Origin: an uncultured Asticcacaulis sp.
GTDB lineage: Bacteria > Pseudomonadota > Alphaproteobacteria > Caulobacterales > Caulobacteraceae
Length of the DNA stretch: 30,598 nt
NCBI GenBank assembly: GCA_946480125.1
Contig: CAMLIY010000011.1
Location: 1-30,598 of the forward strand
Direction of reading: 5' to 3'
Part shown: one piece after another, positions 8,542 through 16,402 of the stretch
Layout: every line of letters starts with the position of its first letter
How positions within the stretch are numbered: the stretch's first letter is position 1
The notes under the pieces: generated by a model
The model's database searches: none
What the model saw: the letters and a program-made list of their open reading frames with translations, nothing else
Told to the model about the DNA's origin: nothing
Translations under genes and position numbers: made by a program

Positions 8542-9039
8542 TCAGACCTTCAGCACTTCGCCTTCCGGCGCGCCGCGGTGCAGACGATCCGGCAGGGGCT
8601 GACCTTCCGGGATGAACTCCATCGCCACCGAGTTGAGGCAATAACGCAGACCGGTCGGGCGCGGGCCATCCTCAAAAACATGGCCGAGATGCGAGTCACA
8701 TCGGGCGCAGCGGATCTCTATCCGGGTCATGCCATGTGAGCGATCGACGATATTGCGGATATGGTCCTTGTCAATGCCCTGATAGAAGCTGGGCCATCCG
8801 GAACCGGAATGGAACTTGGCATGGCTGTCGAACAGCGGCAGGTCGCACATATTGCAGACATAGGCGCCTTCTTCCTCATATTCATCGAACTTGCCGCAAA
8901 AGGCAGGCTCGGTGCCCGCATTGAGCAGGATGCGGCGGGCTTCCGGATCGAGCCGGGCGGCCAGTTGTTGCTTTTGTTCTGGCGTCGGCGGGGTCAGGTC
9001 AAAGCCGAGCGCGGACTTATTAGCGGAGGTTTGAGTCAT
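8542..9039 (-). CDS. msrB: Peptide-methionine (R)-S-oxide reductase MsrB
   Basis: A 165-residue cytosolic repair enzyme that reduces methionine-R-sulfoxide in proteins. The SelR/MsrB fold is recognisable: two zinc-binding CxxC pairs (CNMC and CARC), SGSGWPSF, SHLGHVF, and the catalytic cysteine in RYCLNSVAMEF. The start at 9039 is chosen over an ATG four codons upstream because GGAG lies six bases before it. It follows pseH on the same strand after a gap of about 90 bases with a strong hairpin, so it probably has its own expression control. Confidence 0.95.
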   Translation of the reverse strand: MTQTSANKSALGFDLTPPTPEQKQQLAARLDPEARRILLNAGTEPAFCGKFDEYEEEGAYVCNMCDLPLFDSHAKFHSGSGWPSFYQGIDKDHIRNIVDRSHGMTRIEIRCARCDSHLGHVFEDGPRPTGLRYCLNSVAMEFIPEGQPLPDRLHRGAPEGEVLKV

Positions 9040-9053
9040 GAGTATCTCCATTT

Positions 9054-9073
9054 CCGTGGCGATTTCGCCACGG
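9054..9073 (-). promoter_or_regulatory. Hairpin in the msrB leader / after pseH
   Basis: CCGTGGCGA and TCGCCACGG form perfect nine-base arms around TT. The hairpin lies between the pseH stop and the msrB ribosome binding site, ending about 14 bases before the msrB start. It may act as an RNA stability or attenuation structure at the 3' end of the long operon. No T run follows, so a classical terminator is not claimed. Confidence 0.4.
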
Positions 9074-9128
9074 CAAGGGCAACCGCCCGCCGCCGCTAAT
9101 CCGGCGAGCCAGGCGGCGCCTGAGCTGA

Positions 9129-9701
9129 TTAATGTCCCCTATATACGACGTCTTCACCCCACCAGTTACGGGTATCACGGAATTTTTTACGAAATTCCGC
9201 CCAGTGCGCCGCCGACTGCTCAAAAATATAAAGGTCGTGGCGAACGCCATCCTTCAGCGTATGATCCTTTAGAACGCCCACCTGACGATAGCCGTTGAAG
9301 GCCTGCATTCGCACCGTGCGATCATTCCAGGCAACCACATGGTTGACCAGCTTATGCAGCCGCATGGTGAAAAAGGCATGGTTAAGCGTACCGACAAAAT
9401 TATAGATGGTCAGTTCCTTAGGCGCCTCAAGATCGCCGATATAAACGCCGATCTCGCCTATGCCTGAGTGCATGTCGGTAATGGTAATCGAGGCATAGCC
9501 AACATCACGGCCTTCGATCTGAATGATGCAGTGCTGATAATCCTTTCGGGCATTGCTGCGCTCGATCCACGCAGCCTGACGCGCGATATCGTATGGCACG
9601 TCAGTCAGCATATATTGCGTGATATGGGGGGCCGTCCGCCAGTCGAGCAGCATCCGGGCGTCATGGGGCAAAACCGGGCGGTAAGATAGAAACTCATACA
9701 T
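9129..9701 (-). CDS. pseH: PseH-like GNAT N-acyltransferase with an atypical CoA loop
   Basis: A 190-residue GNAT-fold protein in the place of PseH, which N-acetylates the 4-amino group of UDP-4-amino-4,6-dideoxy-beta-L-AltNAc. The start MYEFLSYR at 9701 overlaps the pseG stop by eight bases, suggesting coupled translation. PseH-like features are DWRTAPHITQYMLT (residues 20-33) and the strand GEIGVYIGD. After that strand, where acetyltransferases carry R/Q-x-x-G-x-G/A for the CoA pyrophosphate, this protein reads LEAPKELTIYNF with no glycine. Its operon neighbours are ACP-dependent acyl-chain genes. I infer that the donor may be an acyl-ACP or longer acyl-thioester; plain acetyl transfer cannot be excluded. 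It is the last gene of the operon. Confidence 0.82.
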   Translation of the reverse strand: MYEFLSYRPVLPHDARMLLDWRTAPHITQYMLTDVPYDIARQAAWIERSNARKDYQHCIIQIEGRDVGYASITITDMHSGIGEIGVYIGDLEAPKELTIYNFVGTLNHAFFTMRLHKLVNHVVAWNDRTVRMQAFNGYRQVGVLKDHTLKDGVRHDLYIFEQSAAHWAEFRKKFRDTRNWWGEDVVYRGH

Positions 9702-10686
9702 GGCGCATAGCTTCCATAATGCGTGCAGGACCTTCTCCATCAACAATTTTGGATGCCGCTTCAGCTATGGCTTTTCGTCTGTCGTTATCATTGAGAAGCT
9801 GTCTCACTTTCGAACCCAGATCAGATGGCAGGCCATTGCGCGCATCGATCACCGGGAACGGACTGGCTTTCAGCGCCGCCGCCTGGTTGTCGTAAACCAC
9901 CAGAACCAGCGCCGGCAGCCCCATCGCCGCGATTTCGCCGACGCTACCGCCGGCCGCCGTGATCACCAACGCCGAGCCATAAAGAATTTGCGCAACGCTT
10001 TCCGGAGACACATGAAGCTGCATACGCGGCAAGTTTATCGCCAATTGTCTCAGGCTATCCAGATGCTGATTGGCAGGCCCGGCAATGACCCGAATGGTCA
10101 CTGTATCTCGCAGACATGCGTTAAGGTCTCTCACCGTCTCCGCCGTAAGCCCTTTCGGATCACTGCCGCCAAACATCACGATTATAAAAGGCTGATCCTC
10201 GGCCGGCATTCGCGGCCGGCAAAACTCCTTACGGATCAGGGCATAATCCGCCCCCAACAACAGCCGCGCTTGAGACTTGCGCTCATAATCGACGCGCCGC
10301 GCCGCCTGTGCCGGATTGATCAGCAGATCGCAGTCGAAGCGGTCCAAAGCGTTTAAATCATCAATCACAGCTACCCGTGCCGCCTTTTTCTGAAATGCGA
10401 TATAGTCTTCGCTGGCGGCATAGCTGTCGATCAGCAGCCAGTCCTGCCGCGTCAAACCCAGTGTGCCCAAAGCCATGAAATCGGCCGTGCCGCCCAGGGC
10501 GCCGTCAACGGCCAAGCCTTTCGCGCCGATCTGCGCCAGCCGCATCTCTACAGTCTCACCGATCTCATTAAGCAGAAAGGTGACCTCAATGCCCTGTTCC
10601 CTCGCCTCTTCGGCAAGAGCGAAACAGCGCATGAAATGCCCCAGGCCAATCCGTGATGACGCCTCTGTGCGAATGAAAAGGCGCAT
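9694..10686 (-). CDS. pseG: UDP-2,4-diacetamido-2,4,6-trideoxy-beta-L-altropyranose hydrolase PseG
   Basis: A 330-residue GT-B-fold hydrolase that cuts UDP from the bis-N-acylated altrose sugar, the fourth step to pseudaminic acid. The N-terminal motif IRTEASSRIGLGHFMRC holds the catalytic histidine (GH); the usual aspartate of R-x-D-S/A-S is a glutamate here. Further hallmarks are LINPAQAARRVDY, LLGADYALIRKEF, MFGGSDPKGLT and TAAGGSVGEIAAMG, the UDP-binding loop. It starts two bases after the upstream ketoacyl synthase stop and overlaps pseH downstream, so it sits inside the operon rather than beside it. Called FlmD in Caulobacter. Confidence 0.93.
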   Translation of the reverse strand: MRLFIRTEASSRIGLGHFMRCFALAEEAREQGIEVTFLLNEIGETVEMRLAQIGAKGLAVDGALGGTADFMALGTLGLTRQDWLLIDSYAASEDYIAFQKKAARVAVIDDLNALDRFDCDLLINPAQAARRVDYERKSQARLLLGADYALIRKEFCRPRMPAEDQPFIIVMFGGSDPKGLTAETVRDLNACLRDTVTIRVIAGPANQHLDSLRQLAINLPRMQLHVSPESVAQILYGSALVITAAGGSVGEIAAMGLPALVLVVYDNQAAALKASPFPVIDARNGLPSDLGSKVRQLLNDNDRRKAIAEAASKIVDGEGPARIMEAMRHV

Positions 10687-10688
10687 TT

Positions 10689-11693
10689 TTAACGCACCCT
10701 GATAATATCATGACAGGCGGGCACGGCAGTCTGCCAAACTGCGGTCGCCCACGACCAGCCGACACCAAAGCCGCACAACAACAGGCACACGTCCGACTGC
10801 GGTTTTATCCTTGTCAGGTGGTCACATATGGCCAGAGGAATTGAAGCAGACGAGGTATTGCCGAAATCGCGCACGGCATAGACCATCTGATCGTCACGCG
10901 CCTTTATCTTGTGTCCCAGGGTCCGGATCATCATGGCATTGGCCTGGTGCAGGATAATATAATCGACTTCATTAATCTGGCGGTTCGCCGCCGTGAGAGC
11001 GCGGTCGATGGAGGGGGCCACCTGTTTCAGCGAAAAAGCCATGACCTGCGTTCCGTCCATGAAAAGTTCCGCCGCGCCGGGCTCAGCCAGACCGCCGGTT
11101 TTAGAAATCAGGTAAGGGGCGCCGGAACCATCCGATCCCAGGTCGAAAGACATTGATCCGCCTTCGGATAATTCCAGCGCCGTTACCGCTACGGCGTCGC
11201 CAAAAAGCGGCGCCAATGAGCGATTGCTGTCTGAAATCATGTGCGTGGTCATGTCGCCACTAACCATCAGCGCACGGAAAATACCACCGGATTGCATGAG
11301 CCCGTTAACGACAGACAGCCCATAGACATATCCCGAACAGCCCAGTCCCAGATCGAAAGCCGCCGTCTGCTTGCTAAGGCCCAGGGCATTTTGCATGATG
11401 CAGGCCGTGCTGGGCAGAGGATAATCAGGTGTTTGCGTAACGACCACCAGCAGGCCTACGGTTTCGCGGTCCCACCCCAGCTTTTCCAGCAAAATTTCCG
11501 CTGCGGCAATACCCAGCTGGCTGACAGTATGGCCACCGGCCACCGGCCGGCGCTCAATACCCGTGGCGGCGATGATCTTGGCCATGGTCTCTGCGCCGAA
11601 GCTCGCAGCCAGATCGGCGTTTTCACTGACAGCTTCCGGCAGGGCCGTCACGATCCCGCAGAGTTTCGGCGCCTTGACACTAAAATTGGCCAT
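10689..11693 (-). CDS. 3-oxoacyl-ACP synthase III family protein (first copy, next to pseG)
   Basis: A 334-residue thiolase-fold condensing enzyme. The catalytic triad of the FabH type is intact: Cys119 in DLGLGCSGYVYGL, His249 in LHQANAM and Asn279 in DFGNTSSASIP. FabH-type enzymes condense an acyl-CoA primer with malonyl-ACP. The C-terminus reads GFGVGWSW instead of the FabH FGGGLTWG type, as in the other copy at 16.4-17.5 kb, so the two form a pair distinct from housekeeping FabH. The ATG shares one base with the preceding SDR stop (TGATG), and pseG follows two bases after its stop. It probably extends an ACP- or CoA-bound chain for sugar acylation. Confidence 0.9.
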   Translation of the reverse strand: MANFSVKAPKLCGIVTALPEAVSENADLAASFGAETMAKIIAATGIERRPVAGGHTVSQLGIAAAEILLEKLGWDRETVGLLVVVTQTPDYPLPSTACIMQNALGLSKQTAAFDLGLGCSGYVYGLSVVNGLMQSGGIFRALMVSGDMTTHMISDSNRSLAPLFGDAVAVTALELSEGGSMSFDLGSDGSGAPYLISKTGGLAEPGAAELFMDGTQVMAFSLKQVAPSIDRALTAANRQINEVDYIILHQANAMMIRTLGHKIKARDDQMVYAVRDFGNTSSASIPLAICDHLTRIKPQSDVCLLLCGFGVGWSWATAVWQTAVPACHDIIRVR

Positions 11694-12439
11694 CAGCTGG
11701 TGAGACCTCCATCTACCACAAGCGTCTGACCTGTGATGAAGCCAGATTCCTCCGATAACAGAAAGCGAACCAGATGAACGATATCAGCCAGTTCACACAG
11801 GCGTCCCAGTGGCGTTCGGCGAACGATCTGTTCAAGCTGCCTGTCGTCCAGACCAGCGGAAAGCTGAGTTCTCATATAGCCCGGCGCCACTGAATTGACG
11901 GTAATACCAACCCGTCCGACTTCACGTGACAAGGCCCGCGAAAAACCGTCCAGTCCGGCCTTAGAAGCGGCATAGGCGGTCAGGCCGGTATAGCCTCGCA
12001 GGCCGGTAATAGAGGAGATATTGATGATCCGCCCCGGCTTCCGCGCCTTCATCATTTGCCGCAGGGCCGCCCGCGCCAGGCAGATGGCGCCTGTCAGATT
12101 GACCTGCAAAATCCGCTCAATATCCCTCACAGGCAGCGTCGATAAAATGCCTTCGATCGACATGCCGGCATTATTGACCACACCCCACAGACGCTGACCA
12201 TCAAAAGCCCGGCACGACTCAGTGACAAATTGCTCGATCGCTGCGGTATCAGCCATATCGACGCAGCGCCATATGAACCCGTCGCCGTGAACCGCCTTTA
12301 AAGCCTCTAAATCACTGCCTTCGCTGGTGCTGCACCCGGCCACACCATAGCCCTGAGCCAAAAGATCGCGCGCCAGGGCCAGGCCGAGCCCGCGGCTGAC
12401 ACCGCTGATCAATACCCATTTGCGTGGAATATCCGTCAT
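11693..12439 (-). CDS. SDR-family 3-oxoacyl-ACP reductase-like protein (FabG-like)
   Basis: A 248-residue classical short-chain dehydrogenase, probably NADPH-dependent. Motifs: SGVSRGLG (nucleotide loop), VNNAGMS, the catalytic serine in NISSITG and YAASK, then the FabG-like C-terminus GQTLVVDGG. It fits reduction of the beta-keto group left by a ketoacyl synthase. It begins inside the ligase stop (ATGA overlap) and ends inside the synthase start (TGATG), so it is translated together with both. The substrate is inferred from context only. Confidence 0.88.
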   Translation of the reverse strand: MTDIPRKWVLISGVSRGLGLALARDLLAQGYGVAGCSTSEGSDLEALKAVHGDGFIWRCVDMADTAAIEQFVTESCRAFDGQRLWGVVNNAGMSIEGILSTLPVRDIERILQVNLTGAICLARAALRQMMKARKPGRIINISSITGLRGYTGLTAYAASKAGLDGFSRALSREVGRVGITVNSVAPGYMRTQLSAGLDDRQLEQIVRRTPLGRLCELADIVHLVRFLLSEESGFITGQTLVVDGGLTS

Positions 12440-13506
12440 GACAACCTCGATTTCTTTCCAGTGGCCGCCACATCAATGCAATCGACAAAGTGCACCCTGA
12501 CCGGGCGGTGCGCCCGCGGCAAGGCTTGTAAATGTGCTTTGATGTCCGCTTCAGCCCTGTCGAAATTTTCCTTGAGCACAATATCCGCGACCAGAACATG
12601 GCCGGTAATCGGGTTGGGCCGGGCCGAAATGCGAACCTCCCGTATAAAAGGTAATTGCAACAGGTATGACTCCACGGTTTCGGGATAGACCTTGATGCCG
12701 CCCACATTGATCATGGCGTCAGCGCGCCCCCGGAACAAGACGCGATCGCCGACAATTTCCACGACATCACCAGTCTCCAGGCCCTTAACAGTAAGGATAT
12801 TCTGGTTTGTGACCGCAATGCCGCCCGTCAGCCAGTCATGCGGAAATCCAGCCCGTCCGTCATTGACCGAAAAAACCGTTCCCGCTTCCGTCGTGGCATA
12901 GATATGGCGCAGGCTGGCAAGGGGAAACCGCTCTTTCAGGGTATCAAGCAATGTCTGATCGGCCGCTTCGCCACCCAGGGTCACCCCCTTCAAAGGCAGC
13001 GAACGCTCCCCAAGCGCCATCAGAAAGGCCCGCCAGAACGTTGGCGTGGCGGAAATGTGCGTGACGTTTTCAGCAACTGCCAGATCGGCCATTTCTGTAA
13101 TGCCGGCGCCATAGGCCGGTACGACCAGGGTATGGCCGCCAGATATGGCAGACAAAATAACCTGAATTCCCGCAAAACTGCCAGGATTGAAAGTTAACAA
13201 CCAGCGCGCTGTGTGCTTGCCGGATTTTATCCGGTCCATCAGACGGCTTCGACTGGCAGTCACCCATTTGGGCGTCCCCGTCGTACCGGAAGTTTGCAGC
13301 CAGACCTCGCCCGCTTCTCCGCTCGGCAGGGCCACGCCCTCATCACGAACGATAAAAATTTCCTTTTCGCTTAAAAGCGCCGGAATCAGGCCGCGTACCC
13401 CCGCCTTTGCCACCTCAATAATCTGCGCTGTCTCAGTTGGCAGCCCGGCAGCGGATAGGGTCATGCCATTTTCGATAAGGGTGAAGTCCGGGTTAAGCTG
13501 CACCAT
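12436..13506 (-). CDS. Compact AMP-forming acyl ligase (ANL superfamily)
   Basis: A 356-residue adenylate-forming enzyme, well short of the usual 500 or more residues; the N-terminal subdomain is reduced. Core motifs are present: phosphate loop TSGTTGTPK (residues 72-80), YATTEAG (203-209), GRADAMINVGGIK hinge region (260-272), and a C-terminal TGKKSR with the catalytic lysine. The start MVQLNPDF at 13506 lies one base after the ACP stop; the upstream extension of 39 residues overlaps the ACP gene in another frame and is rejected. The adjacent ACP suggests that it activates a free acid and loads it on that carrier. The acid is unknown. Confidence 0.85.
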   Translation of the reverse strand: MVQLNPDFTLIENGMTLSAAGLPTETAQIIEVAKAGVRGLIPALLSEKEIFIVRDEGVALPSGEAGEVWLQTSGTTGTPKWVTASRSRLMDRIKSGKHTARWLLTFNPGSFAGIQVILSAISGGHTLVVPAYGAGITEMADLAVAENVTHISATPTFWRAFLMALGERSLPLKGVTLGGEAADQTLLDTLKERFPLASLRHIYATTEAGTVFSVNDGRAGFPHDWLTGGIAVTNQNILTVKGLETGDVVEIVGDRVLFRGRADAMINVGGIKVYPETVESYLLQLPFIREVRISARPNPITGHVLVADIVLKENFDRAEADIKAHLQALPRAHRPVRVHFVDCIDVAATGKKSRLS

Positions 13507-13507
13507 C

Positions 13508-13744
13508 TCAATCGCCAAACAACGCCGCCAGCTCGCCGGCCGTGTGGAACAGAACGAATCCCTGTGCGAAAGGCGTAAGGCCGGTTTTTTCTTCCAGAAT
13601 AACAACCAGAGTGGCCAGATCAAGGCTGTCTATATCGAGCGGGCCATTCAATAAAAGCGTATCAGCCTGGATATCGCCAGCCGCCGCCCCCTTGTCGGTC
13701 AGGATGTGCGTCAGTTCGTTACGGATCAGGTTGAGAGCGGTCAC
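13508..13744 (-). CDS. Acyl carrier protein (first copy)
   Basis: A 78-residue acidic helical protein with the phosphopantetheine-attachment serine in PLDIDSLDLATL (Ser about residue 40). It starts with GTG inside the hydrolase stop (GTGA overlap) and ends one base before the ligase start. It would carry the growing acyl chain as a thioester in the cytosol. It differs clearly from the second carrier at 17.6 kb (NWDSLSVISF), so the two probably serve different partners. No phosphopantetheinyl transferase gene is in the window, so activation must come from elsewhere. Confidence 0.9.
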   Translation of the reverse strand: MTALNLIRNELTHILTDKGAAAGDIQADTLLLNGPLDIDSLDLATLVVILEEKTGLTPFAQGFVLFHTAGELAALFGD

Positions 13745-14559
13745 GGCAGGAATTCCTTGAGATAAGTAATGACGGCGGCGGGCACCTCCATGTGCGGCAG
13801 ATGGCCGGCACCGGCGATCAGACGCACTGGCGCCGACTTCGGTAATAAATGTGGTGCCGGCACGGGAATGAGCCGGTCATGGGCGCCCCAGAGAATCTGA
13901 ATGGGGCAATTCACATGCGTCCAGTCAAAACCTTCCGGAGACAGCGCTAGGCCGTAAGTCTTGGCATTACCGAGTAGCGCTTTCAGTGCGTTGCTGCGGG
14001 CCGGATCGGATGAAGCGTTGAGAAGCGAGGCCGTGAGGGCGGCCACCAGTGACTGTCCGGCTGGCCCCAGCAGATGACACGCCAGGGCTTCGGCATCCTG
14101 GTTATGCAGGAAAGCCTCCAGTGTATCGTGATGGAATTGACCACCGAGTCCGGCCGGTGAAATCAGCGACAGGGATTTGACGCGCTGCGCATGACTCACA
14201 GCGAACCCCAATGCGATCTTGCCACCCATGGAATGGCCCACCAGATGGGCCGCGTCGATGTTCAGGACATCAAAAGCCTCGTCTAGCCAGCCGGTCATGA
14301 AGATGAGATCGGCCGCGCCGACATCCGCCATACTGCGGCCATGCCCCGGCAGGTCAAGCGCCACCAGACGGTACTTAGCGGCCAGGGGCACAAGGCAAAA
14401 ATACCAGGTCAGCAGATCGGCGCCGAAGCCATGGATAAACACCACGGTTTCGCCCGCCGGATTGCCCATTTCGAGGTAACCGAGCGGCCCATGGCTGTGT
14501 TTTTCGCTAATCGACAGCGATATTTTGCGCGATGGCTTTATGGGCATTTGGGCATTCAC
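13741..14559 (-). CDS. Alpha/beta hydrolase fold protein
   Basis: A 272-residue serine hydrolase: oxyanion-hole region FIHGFGADL, nucleophile elbow GHSMGG, aspartate in WGAHDRLIP and histidine in GAGHLPHME. No signal peptide is present, so it is cytosolic. The GTG at 14559 overlaps the upstream SDR stop (GTGA), which supports this start; an ATG at 14547 is an alternative. In this operon a thioesterase, an editing enzyme that clears stalled ACP chains, or a transacylase is plausible. The family is too broad to decide from sequence alone. Confidence 0.85.
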   Translation of the reverse strand: MNAQMPIKPSRKISLSISEKHSHGPLGYLEMGNPAGETVVFIHGFGADLLTWYFCLVPLAAKYRLVALDLPGHGRSMADVGAADLIFMTGWLDEAFDVLNIDAAHLVGHSMGGKIALGFAVSHAQRVKSLSLISPAGLGGQFHHDTLEAFLHNQDAEALACHLLGPAGQSLVAALTASLLNASSDPARSNALKALLGNAKTYGLALSPEGFDWTHVNCPIQILWGAHDRLIPVPAPHLLPKSAPVRLIAGAGHLPHMEVPAAVITYLKEFLP

Positions 14560-15314
14560 GCCAAAAACCCTCCGTCTACGGACAATATAGAACCGGTGAT
14601 CCAGCGCGACGTATCCGCCAGCAGGAAAGCGATCGCCGCCGCCACGTCATCCGGACGCCCCAAACCCAGCGGATGCATGTCGACAACACGCTGGAAATTC
14701 TCTTCGGAAAGAATGGTGCGGAACTGATCCGACATCGGCGTATCGACCATGGCCGGCGCCACGGCATTGACCCGCACGCCGTCGCGCACCAGTTCGACGC
14801 CCAGCCCTTTGACCGCCGAAACGATGCCGCCTTTCGACGCCGCATAGACAACATTGCCCGGGGCCGTCCGTAGCGCCGCCGAGGACGAACAATAGACCAG
14901 CGAAGCCGGAGCACCGTGACAGGCCTTGAGGCGGAAAGCCTGGGCCAGCATCAGGGCCGCACCCAGATTTTGCGTCAGCACGTCCATGACGAAATCGGGC
15001 TTCACCGCCTGAATCGGCCGTGTCGCCTGCACGCCGGCGCAGTGGGCGATACCGTTCAACGGCCCGAATTCGGCGCAGAGAGCCTTCATCCACGGTACGA
15101 TGGCATCGAGGTCGGCGAGATCGAACAGGCGGCCGATGTGGCCTTCGCCGTCCAATTGACCAAGCACCCCAGTCAGGCGGTCTTCATTGCGACCCGAAGC
15201 CACAATGCGCGCACCGAGTTTCGACAGGTAGATGGCCGTGGCCTTGCCGATCCCGCTGGTGGCGCCGGTAACGAGTATCGTGCGGCCCTCAAGCGACATA
15301 GGGTTAAAGGTCAT
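14556..15314 (-). CDS. SDR-family oxidoreductase (second copy in the acyl operon)
   Basis: A 252-residue classical short-chain dehydrogenase with TGATSGIG near residue 17, HCAGVQ in place of the usual NNAG, the catalytic serine in YCSSSAAL and YAASK, and SVDGGFLA at the C-terminus. It overlaps the Rieske gene stop by four bases (ATGA) and the hydrolase start (GTGA). It may act as a second ketoreductase, or oxidise or reduce the group introduced by the Rieske enzyme. It is clearly different from the FabG-like SDR at 11.7-12.4 kb. Confidence 0.87.
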   Translation of the reverse strand: MTFNPMSLEGRTILVTGATSGIGKATAIYLSKLGARIVASGRNEDRLTGVLGQLDGEGHIGRLFDLADLDAIVPWMKALCAEFGPLNGIAHCAGVQATRPIQAVKPDFVMDVLTQNLGAALMLAQAFRLKACHGAPASLVYCSSSAALRTAPGNVVYAASKGGIVSAVKGLGVELVRDGVRVNAVAPAMVDTPMSDQFRTILSEENFQRVVDMHPLGLGRPDDVAAAIAFLLADTSRWITGSILSVDGGFLA

Positions 15315-16402
15315 AACGCGCCCTCCATACGCTTCGCATAAGCCTGCTGGAAATGGGCGATACGGCCTTCCAGTTCGCCCAGCAACGGCGGGCGCTGTGG
15401 CAGTGCATCCCGCGTGCCCTGTTGCGCAATGGCGCAGATATCGCGATCCTCGTTGCGCACCTGCTCCAGGAAGCTTTTCAAGCTGTCGATCACCATGCCG
15501 CGCGCCGCCCGGCCATTATTCCTTGCCAGCCATGAGGTCGACTGGATGCGCAAGGATTGCGGTCCGGTCGGCTCGAAGGTCTGGAAGGTCAGAAAGGCGC
15601 CTGCCGAAAAGGTGACGACGATATTGGGAAAGATCAGGAAATTGCCGTATTGCGGATAGCGTTCGCTGGGCTCCAGCTTAATGCTTTTAGACACTTGCCC
15701 CCACCATTTCAGCGAGCGTTCCTTTAGATTGCCAACATAGCGGCTGTGATCGGCATCGTGCGAGGCTTCCAAGTCGGTGCTCAGGATCAGGCCGAAGCTA
15801 TCAGCATGGACCAGCGGTACATGGTAGCCCTCGGCGGCATTATCCATGCCAAGCTTCCAGTTGGCGGCCCAGTCATAGCTTTCCTGCTCGAAATGATCCG
15901 GACAGACTTCACTGACGTGTTTCAGATCATCATAAAAGCTGCCGAGGAAGTCTGCCAGTGACGGCCCGCCAGGTTTCATCCGCACAAAGACGAAATGGCC
16001 AACGGTTTCCAGTTCATAGGCTTCCAGCGACAGCCGGGCCTTGTCTGCTTCATCGAAACCGAAGCTCTGCTTGTTCAGCGGGATGCCAACCGGCTTGCCA
16101 GCACCATCATAGGTCCAGCCGTGATAAGGACATTGCAGGACGCGATTGCCCTTGCCGCACTGAATCTTAGAGAAACGGTGCGAACAGACATTGCGGAAGG
16201 CCTTCAGCTCACCACCGAAATTTTGCACCACGATCGATTTTGGCCCGATTTGCGCCGTGATGAAGTCCTTGTCGTTTTGCAGGTCATGCATAAACCCGAC
16301 ACACAGCCAGGACGGTTTGAACACATGCTCGATCTCGGCGGCAAGCACATCCTCGCGCCAGTAATGATCCGCCGGTATCTGCCCTAAGCGTTCCTGGTAC
16401 AT
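15311..16402 (-). CDS. Rieske non-heme iron oxygenase, alpha-subunit type
   Basis: A 363-residue oxygenase. The Rieske [2Fe-2S] ligands are complete: CSH (Cys73, His75) and CPYH (Cys91, His94). The mononuclear iron site shows NWKLGMDN followed by EGYHVPLVH (His194, His199), and an acidic residue in NEDRDIC may be the third ligand. The start MYQERLG at 16402 overlaps the ketoacyl synthase stop (TGATG); the longer frame runs into that gene and is rejected. Related enzymes hydroxylate aromatic rings, quaternary amines or alkyl chains. No reductase, ferredoxin or beta subunit is encoded nearby, so it must borrow electrons. A role in hydroxylating the acyl chain is inferred. Confidence 0.9.
   Translation of the reverse strand: MYQERLGQIPADHYWREDVLAAEIEHVFKPSWLCVGFMHDLQNDKDFITAQIGPKSIVVQNFGGELKAFRNVCSHRFSKIQCGKGNRVLQCPYHGWTYDGAGKPVGIPLNKQSFGFDEADKARLSLEAYELETVGHFVFVRMKPGGPSLADFLGSFYDDLKHVSEVCPDHFEQESYDWAANWKLGMDNAAEGYHVPLVHADSFGLILSTDLEASHDADHSRYVGNLKERSLKWWGQVSKSIKLEPSERYPQYGNFLIFPNIVVTFSAGAFLTFQTFEPTGPQSLRIQSTSWLARNNGRAARGMVIDSLKSFLEQVRNEDRDICAIAQQGTRDALPQRPPLLGELEGRIAHFQQAYAKRMEGAL

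Noticed and set aside
13507..13623. A 39-residue N-terminal extension of the AMP ligase
   Set aside because: It overlaps the ACP gene in another frame and looks like its shadow; the ATG at 13506 fits the tight gene spacing.
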